DNA from: VAZQ01 sp963721005
Lineage (GTDB): Bacteria > Pseudomonadota > Alphaproteobacteria > Rhizobiales > Xanthobacteraceae
Length of the DNA: 64,000 bases
Direction: 5' to 3'
Assembly: GCA_963721005.1 (NCBI GenBank)
Contig: CAVRHR010000003.1
Coordinates: forward strand, 1,674,001 to 1,738,000
Positions 45,699 to 54,745 of this stretch are shown here, piece after piece; within the stretch, counting starts at the first letter, position 1; each line of letters opens with the position of its first letter. A model generated the notes under the pieces. It did no database searches. It had not been told where the DNA came from and was given only the letters and a program-made list of their open reading frames with translations. Both the position numbers and the translations under genes were made by a program.

Positions 45699-45779
45699 CC
45701 GGTGCCGGCCACGCGACGGTCCGCTTTACCCTCCATTGCCGACCTCTTGCTGCTTTGCCGCGAACCGCCGCAGTGGGCC
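45699..45779 (+). repeat. R1 interspersed repeat copy
   Basis: Contains GTCCGCTTTACCCTCCATTG and TTTGCCGCGAACCGCCGCAG, ends GTGGGCC at the MITE border. Confidence 0.7.
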
Positions 45780-45937
45780 GATACTGTTGCAAAAGTCGCC
45801 AAGCAGGTTCTGTGAAATAGAAATTTGTAACAATCAAATCAGGGTGCCGGTTCCTTTGAATCGTTGTTGCGCGTTCTCGCCTGATCTTGAATCAATGTTT
45901 CGCGTCGAGAAGCCCAAAATACTTTTGCAACAGTATC
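45780..45937. mobile_element. MITE-like element 2 (158 bp)
   Basis: Perfect 17-bp terminal inverted repeats GATACTGTTGCAAAAGT (45780-45796) and ACTTTTGCAACAGTATC (45921-45937), extended by GGCC on both sides (45776-45779, 45938-45941). No coding capacity, AT-rich centre. 15 of 17 terminal bases match the IS1182-type element at 51001 (GATTTTGTTGCAAAAGT), which may mobilise it. Confidence 0.8.
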
Positions 45938-46045
45938 GGCCCATCTGCGACATTCGACGGGGGCGCCGGCACGTCCGCTCACGGAGGAGAACCCGACATC
46001 CGGTGACCAAGGCCGCTACCGCCGCCCTTGACCGGAGCCGACATA
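45938..46045 (+). repeat. R2 interspersed repeat copy
   Basis: GGCCCATCTGCGACATTCGA, then ACGTCCGCTCACGGAGGAGA and CCCTTGACCGGAGCCGAC. Confidence 0.7.
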
Positions 46046-46158
46046 CGACCGCACCCCTACTAAGGGCACGGGCGTCGGCCCCTTGTGCGGCCGGGCCACC
46101 ACTATGAAGGGTTCAACTCGCCGCTTCGGCGCCTCGATGAGGGCCGTTCATTTCGAAC

Positions 46159-46377
46159 TCAAGATCCGGCGTAGGATTCCAGATAGCCACACACCGTGCA
46201 CCTATAGGTCGCTATTTCAAAGGACCTTTTGCCGCTCGCCCTGAGGCCAAAAAATCCCTTCGTCGGCACCCCTTCATACCAAGTACTGGGAAGTGTTCTG
46301 TTGAATGTCTCGTCCGGGACGAAGCCAACATCCATATTGCCTTGGCACTTCGGACAAACCGCGTTGCGCTGTACCAT
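46159..46377 (-). CDS. Small zinc-ribbon protein
   Basis: 72 aa from MVQRNAVCPKCQGNMDVGFV (ribosome site GAGGAG). Two C-x2-C knuckles (CPKC and CTVC) with FVPDETFNRTLPSTWYEG and YRCTVCGYLESYA between and after. Matches the PF20097/DUF6487-like pattern of small zinc-ribbon proteins with 'P..W.EG...' in the centre. Function unknown. Confidence 0.7.
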   Translation of the reverse strand: MVQRNAVCPKCQGNMDVGFVPDETFNRTLPSTWYEGVPTKGFFGLRASGKRSFEIATYRCTVCGYLESYAGS

Positions 46378-46551
46378 CGAGTTCTCCTCGCTGCCTCGTC
46401 TTTCGGAGTTCCAGTTTATCATCAGCGATGCCCGGCGCTGACGAAAGCAGCCAATTCCGTAGATCGCTGCATCAGAGCGATACGTCAGCTGTTGGCCCAG
46501 ACCGCCACCGGCGGTGCAATGCAGGGTCCGCTAGTAGCGGCCTCAGGTTCG

Positions 46552-47076
46552 CTACTTCAGCCTTGCCTTGATCTGATCTAGGCCGGTCTTGGCGCAGGCT
46601 TCGTCTCGCACGCCGCCCGGAACTCCATTGAGCCTAGCTGCGCCGGAAGTACCGATTGCGCCGATCACCTCGTTGCCGACCATGAGCGGCAGGCCACCCG
46701 GCCTCGGAAACAGCGTTTTGTCCGCCTCGATCTTGGCCTTGTAGGCCTGATCCATTTCCATTCTTTCCGCGATCTTGGAGGTTGCCGCTTTCAAGGCAAC
46801 CGCCGTGGCGGCCTTCTTCTGGCTGATCTCGATTTCGATGTTCGCAGCTCCGTCGGCGGCCAGCATCAGTCTCGATACGCCAGCGGAATCGACAACGCTC
46901 ACCGCCTCCTTAACCCCATCCGCCGCACAAGCGGCCAACGCAGCCTGCGCGGCTTCAAGCGAGAGCGCGAATTCGGGCCCTCTGGCCGGCGGCTGCCGTT
47001 CGGCTTGCTGTGCCGGGGCAAGGCTGGATGTGGCGGCAAGCGCAAGCGCGCTCAGCATTGCGGGCGATCTGATCAT
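46552..47076 (-). CDS. Exported GlcG/HbpS-type protein
   Basis: 174 aa from MIRSPAMLSALALAATSSLA (signal peptide, cleavage near APAQQ). ALSLEAAQAALAACAADGVK, AVSVVDSAGVSRLML, ISQKKAATAVALKA, PLMVGNEVIGAIGTSGA and DEACAKTGLDQI are the haem-degrading/HbpS (PF03928) pattern. Members bind haem or related ligands in the periplasm or, as GlcG, accompany glycolate genes. Here it is solitary. Confidence 0.85.
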   Translation of the reverse strand: MIRSPAMLSALALAATSSLAPAQQAERQPPARGPEFALSLEAAQAALAACAADGVKEAVSVVDSAGVSRLMLAADGAANIEIEISQKKAATAVALKAATSKIAERMEMDQAYKAKIEADKTLFPRPGGLPLMVGNEVIGAIGTSGAARLNGVPGGVRDEACAKTGLDQIKARLK

Positions 47077-47184
47077 GGGACAAGTCTCCGGGATGGCTAT
47101 GTCGGCGGAATTGAATTGGATCGGACTGAAGACGAGCACGCTATCAGCTCACCGTAACGTCCTCAATCTTCCGAATTGAAGCCG

Positions 47185-47373
47185 TCACCGCAGGGCGGCT
47201 CGAATGCGCGCACCCCCGCGCCTTCGGCTGATCCGGAAGGCCAGCGCGGCGGCCTTGCTGCCGCGCATGAGACCGAAATTGGCCCGCAGCGGCGGTTCGC
47301 TGGGGCACGGCGATATGTCCGGAATCGGGAGACAACCGGACTCTATGAGGGCGCGGTCGAGAAGGCCGTTCAT
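47185..47373 (-). CDS. Possible small basic protein
   Basis: 62 aa, MNGLLDRALIESGCLPIPDI, ending RRRGGARIRAALR. No motif, no good ribosome site. Low-confidence candidate in a 670 bp stretch (47077-47747) otherwise empty of genes. Confidence 0.3.
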   Translation of the reverse strand: MNGLLDRALIESGCLPIPDISPCPSEPPLRANFGLMRGSKAAALAFRISRRRGGARIRAALR

Positions 47374-47747
47374 GACCCGGAGCGGACCTCAGCGACTTCG
47401 CTACGTGCGGGCCACCACGCGAATCCGTGCGGTAGTTGCAGATTTACCGCATTCGAAGCGAAACGCGGGACCGGTAGGATACAACCTCCGGTTTTCCGGG
47501 TCGGCGGCTACGCTGATTCCAGTAGCTCGTTGCATGCGTGTTGGTGATTCGCAACGCGTACCGTGCTTGCGTTTTGCTTCGCGAGAGGTGCCGACGAGCG
47601 AAATCCAAAATCGTAGACCGTTTTTCCGAAGGTAGCCGTGGGTGACCGCGTGGCGGCCCCAATTCGTTGGCGGCGCCGAGTGTGGAGCACCCTCAGTGAC
47701 CTACAGGCTATGGCGTCCCAGTTTTTGATTATTGGCATTGCCGATTG

Positions 47748-50447
47748 ATGGGGGCCGATATGGGGTGCGAGCCGCGTCGACTGTCGTCCTCAGGGTTGCG
47801 CCGGGGCGCGACGTCACCGGCATGCGGCGGCTGCAGATTTGTCTCATCGAGGCTGCTGGCGATAATCGCGCTTTTCGCCGCATCGACGGTTCCGACAAAC
47901 GCCCAGACCAACTGGACCGGAGCGGTCTCCAACGGCTGGTTTAACCCTGGCAATTGGGACGCCGGTGTTCCGACGGCGGCGACCAGCGCAAACATTGACA
48001 TTGTGACGCCGAACTCGACGGAGGTCAGGGGCGCGGGCGCACTAGCCCTAAATCTTAGCGTCGGTCAAACCGGGATGGGAATGCTCGTAGTCCAAAACGG
48101 CGGCACGCTGACCGATTTCGGCGGGTTTGTCGGCAATTTAGCGGGCTCGCGGGGCACGGTGACCGTATCCGGCACAGGCTCCACATGGACGAACACCGGA
48201 ACCCTCGTGGTCGGCGGCTTGGGCGCGGGGACGCTTATCATCCAAGACGGCGGCACGGTGAACAGTGGCGGCGGCGGCTCCGTCGGATTGTCTGTCGGCT
48301 CGACCGGCGCGGTGACGGTGACCGGCCCGGGCTCCAGTTGGAACAACAGTCCAGGCGGCGGGCTCAATATCGGCAGTTTTGGCATAGGCACACTCACCAT
48401 CGTGAACGGTGGGATGGTGATCAATAACACCGCCTTCACCGCCAACATCGGCAATGCTGCAAACTCGCTGGGTACAGTGAGGGTGGCCGGCGCAGGCTCC
48501 ACCTGGAGCAACAGTTCGGGGGTGAACGTTGGAAACTCGGGCACCGGCACGCTCACCATTGCGGAAGGCGGCATTGTCACCGGGACTGTTGCGATCGGGA
48601 CGAACGCCGGTGCGATTGGAACGCTCAACATCGGCGCAGGCGCTGGCAACCCGGCGGCTTCACCCGGCACGCTTACGGGGTCGAGCGTCGCCTTTGGATT
48701 CGGCACTGGTACAATCAACTTCAATCACACATTCTCCGACTACGTGTTTGCGCCTGCAATCACCGGCAATGGTACTGTCAACGTGCTCGCCGGCACCACA
48801 ATATTCACAGGTGCCAATAGCTACAGCGGAGTGACGAACGTCGACGCGGGTACGTTGCGGGCAGGCGCGCTGAATACGTTCAGCCCAAATTCGGCAGTGG
48901 CGGTTGCGAGTGGGGGAACGCTCGATCTCAACGGCTTCAACCAGACCGTCCCCAGCGTCACCAATGCCGGCTTGGTGAACATGGGCACGGGCACGGCTCC
49001 GGGCACGCTCTTGACGACGACCAGCTACACCGGAGCAGGCGGAACGATCGCACTGAACACCTTTCTGGGGGGCGACGGCTCGCCGTCGGACCAGCTTGTC
49101 ATCAACGGCGGCGCAGCTGGGGGCAACTCATCCTTGCGGATCACCAACGCGGGCGGCGGCGGCGCACTCACCGCCGGCAACGGCATCCTGGTTGTGAGTG
49201 CGATCAACGGCGGCACCACCGCGCCAGGCGCGTTCTCGCTCGCGGGCCCGGCGGAGGCCGGCGCGTTTTCCTATCTGCTGTTCCGTGGCAGCACCGACGC
49301 CAGCGGGCCGCAGGATTGGTATCTGCGCTCGACGCTGAGCTGCAGTCAGGCGCCGACTGATCCGCAATGCATGACGCCAACGCCAGGGCCGGGGGCCCCG
49401 GACTTTCGTCCGGCGGTACCGCTCTACACCGCGCTGTCACCGCTTGCGACGCAATATGGTTTCAGCGTGCTCGGCACACTGCATGAGCGCATGGGAGACC
49501 CCTATGCGATGGTCGATCCCGGCGGCGGCGCCCGCGCCGCCTATGCGGCCGATCTCAGGGCGGTGCCGGCGGCGGCACCTGCGACCAGCCCCCCGGCGAT
49601 CTGGGGCCGCCTGCTGGGCGAATTGGGCAAGCGCGACAATGACAGCTTCTTCTCGGCCGGCCCTGACTACACGTGGCACTTTAGCGGGCTGCAGAGCGGG
49701 TTCGACCTGTGGCGCCGCGAGGGCCGCGACGGAGCACGCGATCATGCCGGCGTCTACGGCGCCTTCGGCGCGATCGACGCCGATGTGCAGCGGGTGTTCC
49801 GCCTGCTCGGCCCGACCGCCGGCTCGATCGCCATGGAGGCCGTCTCATTGGGCGGCTACTGGACCCATTTCGGTCCGAGCGGCTGGTATATCGACGCCGT
49901 GACGCAGGGCACCTGGTACGACTCCGATGCGCACAGCGCCACCGGGCCGGCGCTGCACACCAACGGCCTTGGTTGGGCGGGCTCGCTTGAGGGCGGCTAT
50001 CCGATCGCGCTGGCCGGGCGTCTGGTTCTCGAGCCGCAGGCGCAATTGATCTATCAGCGCGTGCGGCTCAACGATGGCAGCGATGGGGATGCGCTGGTCT
50101 CGTTCGACAACAGCGATGCGCTGCAGGGCCGTCTCGGCGCGCGGCTCGTCAAAACCTGGGAAGTTGGCACGCCGACGCAGCCGCGGCCGCTGGACACCTG
50201 GCTGCGCGCCAATCTGTGGCACGAGTTCCTCGACGGGACCGACACGACGTTTGCGGGTCTGACCGGCGCCAATGCCCTCACCTTCGCGGCGCCGCTGCGG
50301 GGGACCTGGGCCGAGATCGGGGGCGGCGGGATGGGCGCGATCGCCCCAAACACCACACTGTTCGCGACCACCGCTTACCAGCACAACGTCGACGGCAACC
50401 ATCAATTTGCCTGGACTGGGCGCGCCGGCTTCACCATGAGGTGGTGA
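47748..50447 (+). CDS. Autotransporter (type Va) with glycine-rich passenger
   Basis: 899 aa. A basic, long leader ends in a hydrophobic stretch (SRLLAIIALFAASTVPTNAQ). Passenger (about residues 55-480): NWTGAVSNGWFNPGNWDAGV, then repeated units of the type GTLTIxNGGxV / GSTWxNS / VxVGxxGxGTL, the parallel beta-helix repeats of AIDA/pertactin-like autotransporters. The C-terminal about 270 residues (from WGRLLGELGKRDN) form the outer-membrane beta-barrel and end in the aromatic RAGFTMRW. It should deliver the passenger to the cell surface, probably for adhesion. No protease triad is seen. Confidence 0.88.
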   Translation: MGADMGCEPRRLSSSGLRRGATSPACGGCRFVSSRLLAIIALFAASTVPTNAQTNWTGAVSNGWFNPGNWDAGVPTAATSANIDIVTPNSTEVRGAGALALNLSVGQTGMGMLVVQNGGTLTDFGGFVGNLAGSRGTVTVSGTGSTWTNTGTLVVGGLGAGTLIIQDGGTVNSGGGGSVGLSVGSTGAVTVTGPGSSWNNSPGGGLNIGSFGIGTLTIVNGGMVINNTAFTANIGNAANSLGTVRVAGAGSTWSNSSGVNVGNSGTGTLTIAEGGIVTGTVAIGTNAGAIGTLNIGAGAGNPAASPGTLTGSSVAFGFGTGTINFNHTFSDYVFAPAITGNGTVNVLAGTTIFTGANSYSGVTNVDAGTLRAGALNTFSPNSAVAVASGGTLDLNGFNQTVPSVTNAGLVNMGTGTAPGTLLTTTSYTGAGGTIALNTFLGGDGSPSDQLVINGGAAGGNSSLRITNAGGGGALTAGNGILVVSAINGGTTAPGAFSLAGPAEAGAFSYLLFRGSTDASGPQDWYLRSTLSCSQAPTDPQCMTPTPGPGAPDFRPAVPLYTALSPLATQYGFSVLGTLHERMGDPYAMVDPGGGARAAYAADLRAVPAAAPATSPPAIWGRLLGELGKRDNDSFFSAGPDYTWHFSGLQSGFDLWRREGRDGARDHAGVYGAFGAIDADVQRVFRLLGPTAGSIAMEAVSLGGYWTHFGPSGWYIDAVTQGTWYDSDAHSATGPALHTNGLGWAGSLEGGYPIALAGRLVLEPQAQLIYQRVRLNDGSDGDALVSFDNSDALQGRLGARLVKTWEVGTPTQPRPLDTWLRANLWHEFLDGTDTTFAGLTGANALTFAAPLRGTWAEIGGGGMGAIAPNTTLFATTAYQHNVDGNHQFAWTGRAGFTMRW

Positions 50448-50601
50448 GCGCCGCGACCAGCCCGCTCCGGCGAGAGGCCCAACGTTTATGAGCATTTGGC
50501 CGAGCGGATCGAGCAACACGCATGGAAGCATACGTCAGGGCGTCTCCGGGGTTCAAAGTGACTTAGGCCGAGCGGGCTAGCGTTTTCCGAGGGGCAGTGC
50601 T

Positions 50602-50883
50602 GTGGCAAAGCAGGCGAAGAAAGCAAGGCCATCCAAGCGCCGGGGCCAGGAGAGGCCCGGGCTCGTGATCGACATCATCCCGGCGCCGCCGCCTTCGAAA
50701 GAAGATTTCAACCGAGCTCGTGATCTACTTCGCCGACGCGCGGACGCGCTCATCCTGGATATTTCCAAGCGCTATTCGGCCAGCACAGCGTCGGAATTGA
50801 CCACCGTGCTCGACGCAATGGACAGCCTTGCCGAGTTCGAGAGTATGGAGCGATCGGTGACTGGCGCCCTCGCCCGCCCCTAG
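50602..50883 (+). CDS. Small hypothetical protein
   Basis: 93 aa from a GTG after GAGGGGCAGTGCT. Basic N-terminus (AKQAKKARPSKRRGQERPG), IIPAPPPSKEDFNRARDLLR, then helix ASTASELTTVLDAMDSLAEF. No family recognised; possibly nucleic-acid-binding at its start. Confidence 0.5.
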   Translation: MAKQAKKARPSKRRGQERPGLVIDIIPAPPPSKEDFNRARDLLRRRADALILDISKRYSASTASELTTVLDAMDSLAEFESMERSVTGALARP

Positions 50884-51000
50884 GAAGCCCGCTGGTGAGT
50901 CCGGCCCGGAGCGCCACAGAGAGCAGGTCTCGTGGTCCCGACGTCAACGAGGTCACCGAATAAGATTGTTTTGCTGCGGTGCAAGAGTCTGCAAATGGCC

Positions 51001-52557
51001 GATTTTGTTGCAAAAGTGAGTTGAGACGGGCCGCGAAGCATGATTCCGTTGTGTTGACGCGATTCTCGGCGAGGTCGATCCATGATGGGCCGTTTGAAGA
51101 GTGACCAGGGTCAACTGTTCTACGAGTTTCATCTTGGCGACGCAGTGCCGGAAGATCATCTGGTGCGGAAGATCGACACTGCTCTCGATCTGTCCTGGCT
51201 CCGCAGCGAACTGGCACCTCATTATTCGTCCATGGGTCGCCCGTCGATCGCTCCGGAACTGATGATCCGGATGCTGGTCGTGGGGTATGTGTTTGCGATC
51301 CGTTCGGAGCGGCTGGTCTGCCGTGAAGTGCAGGTGAACCTTGCCTATCGCTGGTTCTGCAGGCTCGGCATCGAGGATGCCATACCGGATCATTCGGCAT
51401 TTTCGCGCGCCCGCAACGAGCGCTTCCGCGAGGGAGATGTTTTCCGTCGTGTGTTCGAGCGGATCGTCGAGACATGCATCGCCGCCGGTCTGGTTGGTGG
51501 TGAGGGCTTCGCCGTTGATGCGAGCCTGGTTCAGGCCGATGCCAATAAGCAACGCTCGATCGCGGGTCAGGACTGGCGCAGGGATCGCGATCCCCAGAGG
51601 TCCAGCCGCGCTGTGAAGGAGTATCTGGCGACCCTCGACGATACGGCGTGGGGTGCTGCCAGTGACGTTGTTCCGAAGTTCGTCTCGCCGTCCGATCCGG
51701 CGGCGCAATGGACCGGAGCTCACAAGGGGCCGGCATTCTTTGCTTACTCCGACAACTATCTGATCGACGTGAAGTTCGGTGTCATCGTTGACGTCGAGGC
51801 GTCCCGCGCCATTCGCCAGGCTGAGGTCGGCGCAGCAAGGACCATGATCGAGCGGACAGAAGAGCGCTTCGGTCTCAAGCCGGAGCGGCTTGTCGGAGAT
51901 ACCGCTTACGGGGCGGCTCCGATGCTGAACTGGCTGGTCGAGGAGAAAGGCATCGCGCCACATATCCCTGTGTTCGATAAATCGAAGCGGGATGATGGCA
52001 CGTTCTCGCGCAGCGACTTTCGATATGATCCGACCGGCGACGTCTACCACTGCCCGGGCGGAAAGCGGCTTGGGACGAGCGGCACCGTGCATGAGGGCAG
52101 GACGCTTCTGTATCGCGCCAGCAAACTCGACTGCGACATTTGCCCGCTCAAACCACAGTGCTGCCCAAAGGAACCTTCACGCAAGATTCCGCGCGATATC
52201 CATGAGCATGCCCGAGACGTCGCCCGGTCGTTCGTTGGCACCGAACGCTTTGAGCAGTCGCGGCGTGAGCGCAAGAAGATCGAGATGCGGTTCGCACACT
52301 TGAAGCGCATCCTGAAGCTCGGCCGGCTCCGACTGCGTGGCCCGCGAGGTGCTCAGGATGAGTTTGTTCTGGCCGCCATCGCACAGAATCTGCGACGGCT
52401 TGCATCGTTGGTCGCTCGTCCACCACCCACTCAGGCTTTGTGCTTTGCGTAACGTTGGAGTTGCGTAGAGGGCGTCAGGGCCGGCGGATAAAAGCCGGCC
52501 GCGCCTAATGAGATGGCCGACCGCCCATCCGCAGCAGCCGACTTTTGCAACAAAATC
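51001..52557 (+). mobile_element. IS1182-type insertion sequence (complete)
   Basis: 1557 bp with perfect 17-bp terminal inverted repeats GATTTTGTTGCAAAAGT (51001-51017) and ACTTTTGCAACAAAATC (52541-52557). Flanks are GGCC on the left and AGCC on the right, a one-base-changed GGCC. The right end abuts an R2 repeat. Same target preference as the two MITEs and the element at 63153. Confidence 0.85.
51082..52452 (+). CDS. IS1182-family transposase
   Basis: 456 aa, intact. MGRLKSDQGQLFYEFHLGDA, LGIEDAIPDHSAFSRAR, GFAVDASLVQADA (first catalytic D region), AVEASRAIRQAEVGAART-type middle (DVEASRAIRQAEVGA), ERLVGDTAYGAAPML (second D), CPLKPQCCPKEPSRKI, RRERKKIEMRFAHLKRIL (Glu). Start at ATG 51082 or 51085. 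Probably active, and a candidate to move MITE 2. Confidence 0.88.
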   Translation: MMGRLKSDQGQLFYEFHLGDAVPEDHLVRKIDTALDLSWLRSELAPHYSSMGRPSIAPELMIRMLVVGYVFAIRSERLVCREVQVNLAYRWFCRLGIEDAIPDHSAFSRARNERFREGDVFRRVFERIVETCIAAGLVGGEGFAVDASLVQADANKQRSIAGQDWRRDRDPQRSSRAVKEYLATLDDTAWGAASDVVPKFVSPSDPAAQWTGAHKGPAFFAYSDNYLIDVKFGVIVDVEASRAIRQAEVGAARTMIERTEERFGLKPERLVGDTAYGAAPMLNWLVEEKGIAPHIPVFDKSKRDDGTFSRSDFRYDPTGDVYHCPGGKRLGTSGTVHEGRTLLYRASKLDCDICPLKPQCCPKEPSRKIPRDIHEHARDVARSFVGTERFEQSRRERKKIEMRFAHLKRILKLGRLRLRGPRGAQDEFVLAAIAQNLRRLASLVARPPPTQALCFA

Positions 52558-52655
52558 AGCCCATCTGCGACATTGGACAAGGTCACGGGCAAGTCCGCTC
52601 ACGAGGCGAAAGCCGACGTTGCGGCCGCTAAGCGCGATGTCGCGGGTTGACCCTA
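52558..52655 (+). repeat. R2 interspersed repeat copy
   Basis: GCCCATCTGCGACATTGGAC, GCAAGTCCGCTCACGAGGCG, GTCGCGGGTTGACCC; directly follows the IS right end. Confidence 0.68.
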
Positions 52656-52738
52656 AGCCGACTGTGCCCTGCGCGCTCGGCAATGTCTGCGTGGCGAGGC
52701 TCAGGCAGGTCACAGGCTATCGCCTGATCCGCGCCAAT

Positions 52739-53152
52739 TTAGTCGATGATATTGGCACCCTCCGCCTTCGCGCGCGCGACATTCTCCTTCGTCTGCTGTA
52801 GTCGTTCAGGCGAGTGCCCTTGCCACATTGTAACTTCGGCAATGACTCGCACGGGGTCGCGGGAGCGATATGAAAGCGTCGGATTACCAGGAAACTTTTT
52901 ATCCGTTAGGTTCGGATCGTTCATGATCGGCCCAGATGGCTCTACGACATAAATTCGTTCTCGTCCGTTGCCGACAGCCAATTCGGCGCCCCAGATCGCC
53001 GCATCCAGCGTGGCCGCGAAATAAACCCAGGACAGTGGCTCAACGTCCGTGAAATTGGACTGATGGCCGACGACGATCAGGTCTCCAGGTTTCAAATCGG
53101 CCCGCGTGCCGTGGAAGAATGATTGTGAAAACACGGTTGCAGCAGATGACAT
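52739..53152 (-). CDS. arr: Rifampicin ADP-ribosyltransferase
   Basis: 137 aa, the usual Arr length. FFHGTRADLKPGDLIVVG (His14), YFAATLDAAIWGAELA (Tyr44), YVVEPSGPIMNDPNLTDKKF (Asp79) and PGNPTLSYRSRDPVRVI are the Arr signature; H, Y and D are the catalytic triplet known from Arr of Mycobacterium smegmatis. The enzyme transfers ADP-ribose from NAD+ to rifamycins and inactivates them. Stand-alone here, 80 bp from an R2/IS junction. Confidence 0.92.
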   Translation of the reverse strand: MSSAATVFSQSFFHGTRADLKPGDLIVVGHQSNFTDVEPLSWVYFAATLDAAIWGAELAVGNGRERIYVVEPSGPIMNDPNLTDKKFPGNPTLSYRSRDPVRVIAEVTMWQGHSPERLQQTKENVARAKAEGANIID

Positions 53153-53290
53153 GAGATGAGTCCGGAATCGTTAGCTCACGCTGAGAAGGTGATTGAATAC
53201 AGCAACCCATAAGGCAGAAACACCTAGTCGCCTGCTGGCCCCACCCGGACGGGGCAGGGGCCGCCGACAGAGTCCACTTACCCGGGTGAA

Positions 53291-53334
53291 CCGGAAAACA
53301 TTTGCTCGGTCTGAGGATTACCAGGTTTGACCCA
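53291..53334 (+). repeat. R3 short repeat copy
   Basis: CCGGAAAACATTTGCTCGGT, CTGAGG, then GTTTGACCCA; a second copy lies at 56487-56530. Confidence 0.6.
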
Positions 53335-53415
53335 ACTGAGACATCGGCCTCGCACGATAGACGCTCCCAGTACCTTGATCGAATTTCCGCTATGGCAATC
53401 GCCCCCTCGCGGACC

Positions 53416-53850
53416 TCAATCTATTTCGTCTACCCGCTTTTTGGCTCTGCGTTTCGGCTTTGAGCTCGACGCATCTGAGGCACCTTCTTTCTCCCTGCGC
53501 CTCCGCTTCGGCTTCGTTCCATATAAAGCGGTAACCATTTCGTTTGAAGCGGGAACTGCAACAGAAGAGGCACTGCTCAAACCAGCCGCCAAGTCGCTGA
53601 CATCTGCTACCGATATCAAAATCCGAAGCTCGTCTGCCATTTCCCGAATCTTCGCTGATATCGCTCGGTCCTTAACGTCGTGGGAGAGACGCAAGAGAGC
53701 CTCAATATGATCGAGCAAATTCTTGGTCGACACCATTACTCGCCTCCTCGATGGCCCGGCAAGGTGGCCATGTGGTCGGCGTTCATGCACGGAATCCGGC
53801 GACGAGATTGCGGATTGGGGTACCGGCGCCGAAATTATTTCACCCGTCAT
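53416..53850 (-). CDS. Hypothetical protein with basic tail
   Basis: 144 aa, ribosome site GGAGAAGAG. MTGEIISAPVPQSAISSPDS, then LLDHIEALLRLSHDVKDRAI (helix), SVADVSDLAAGLSSASS, and a strongly basic end KPKRRRREKEG / KPKRRAKKRVDEID. The Lys/Arg tail suggests binding to nucleic acid. No family recognised. Confidence 0.55.
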   Translation of the reverse strand: MTGEIISAPVPQSAISSPDSVHERRPHGHLAGPSRRRVMVSTKNLLDHIEALLRLSHDVKDRAISAKIREMADELRILISVADVSDLAAGLSSASSVAVPASNEMVTALYGTKPKRRRREKEGASDASSSKPKRRAKKRVDEID

Positions 53851-53872
53851 AATCTCTTCTCCTGCTGGCCCT

Positions 53873-53965
53873 GAGCGGCGGCTCGCGGCAGCGCAGCAAA
53901 AGGACCGCAATCGAGGCAAACCGGACGGTCGGCGGACGCGGCCAGCACAGCCGCTCCTGACCCAT
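53873..53965 (-). repeat. R1 interspersed repeat copy (reverse)
   Basis: GGCGGCTCGCGGCAGCGCAG on the plus strand is the reverse complement of the R1 core. It overlaps the N-terminal upstream area of the gene at 53416-53850. Confidence 0.6.
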
Positions 53966-53984
53966 ACCGGCCCTCAGCAATTCC

Positions 53985-54665
53985 TCAGCTAGCCGTCTTT
54001 GCGCGGATCGGGCGACCTTCCAACCCGGCATTGCGGGCTTCGATATGCGGACCTTGGGGGCGCATCGTGAACCCGGATTCGACGCAAGTATAATCGTGAT
54101 AACCAAGCCGGGCGAGCGGACGGATTTTCACGACGTCCAGCTTACCTTCCGCTGTCAGTGCGTCGTCGCGGATATGGACACCTACCACGCGGCCGATGAC
54201 GATGTGATGAACCCCATCGAGCGTGCGGGCCGGCAATGCCGTCGCGGAATGGAATTTACATTCCAGATGAACCGGCGATGCCGCGACTCGCGGCGGCTTC
54301 ACGATACGCGAGCCGATCATTTCCAGGCCGGCGAGCGCGGCCTCGTCGACCTCGGCCGGAAGGAGTTGTGAGGTAACGTTGACCGCTTCGCGAAGTTCGT
54401 AGGTCGCCATGTTGACCACGAACTCGCCGGTATCGGTTGCGTTCCTTACGCTGTCCTTGCGGCGCCCGGTTCCAGGAACTGAATTTCCCGAGAACATGAC
54501 GTAAGGCGGATCGTAGGCGAGATTGTTGAATTGGCTGTAGGGCGCGAGATTGACGATGCCGTCAATGCTGAGCGTCGAAATCCAGCCGATCGGGCGTGGC
54601 ACCACAATCGACTTGAACGGATTGAACGGCAAGCCGTGATCGTCCTTGTCGGGCTCGTAGAACAT
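53985..54665 (-). CDS. Flavin reductase-like (FMN-binding split barrel) protein
   Basis: 226 aa, GGAGGAGC upstream. FNPFKSIVVPRPIGWIST, VNLAPYSQFNNLAYDPPYVM, KDSVRNATDTGEFVVNMA, LECKFHSATAL and HHIVIGRVVGVHI are the flavin-reductase/split-barrel pattern of the type paired with two-component monooxygenases. It likely supplies reduced flavin or uses FMN directly. 81 bp downstream of a Bug gene, same strand, so possibly one operon with the Bug and MarR genes. Confidence 0.88.
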   Translation of the reverse strand: MFYEPDKDDHGLPFNPFKSIVVPRPIGWISTLSIDGIVNLAPYSQFNNLAYDPPYVMFSGNSVPGTGRRKDSVRNATDTGEFVVNMATYELREAVNVTSQLLPAEVDEAALAGLEMIGSRIVKPPRVAASPVHLECKFHSATALPARTLDGVHHIVIGRVVGVHIRDDALTAEGKLDVVKIRPLARLGYHDYTCVESGFTMRPQGPHIEARNAGLEGRPIRAKTAS

Positions 54666-54745
54666 CGCGGGCGCTCCTCCATTCGTGGCGGGCGAGTGTG
54701 CTGACGGTGCAAGCGCGCCGGAGCTTGCAGGGAGGGAGTGAGGGC

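Larger units (their letters stand above)
45472..46158. other. Intergenic R1 - MITE - R2 composite
   Basis: About 690 bp without a gene. Holds, in order, R1 (45699-45779), MITE-like element 2 (45780-45937) and R2 (45938-46045). Confidence 0.6.

Noticed and set aside
50953..52092. 379-codon minus-strand frame through the IS1182-type element
   Set aside because: Antisense to an intact transposase with DDE motifs.
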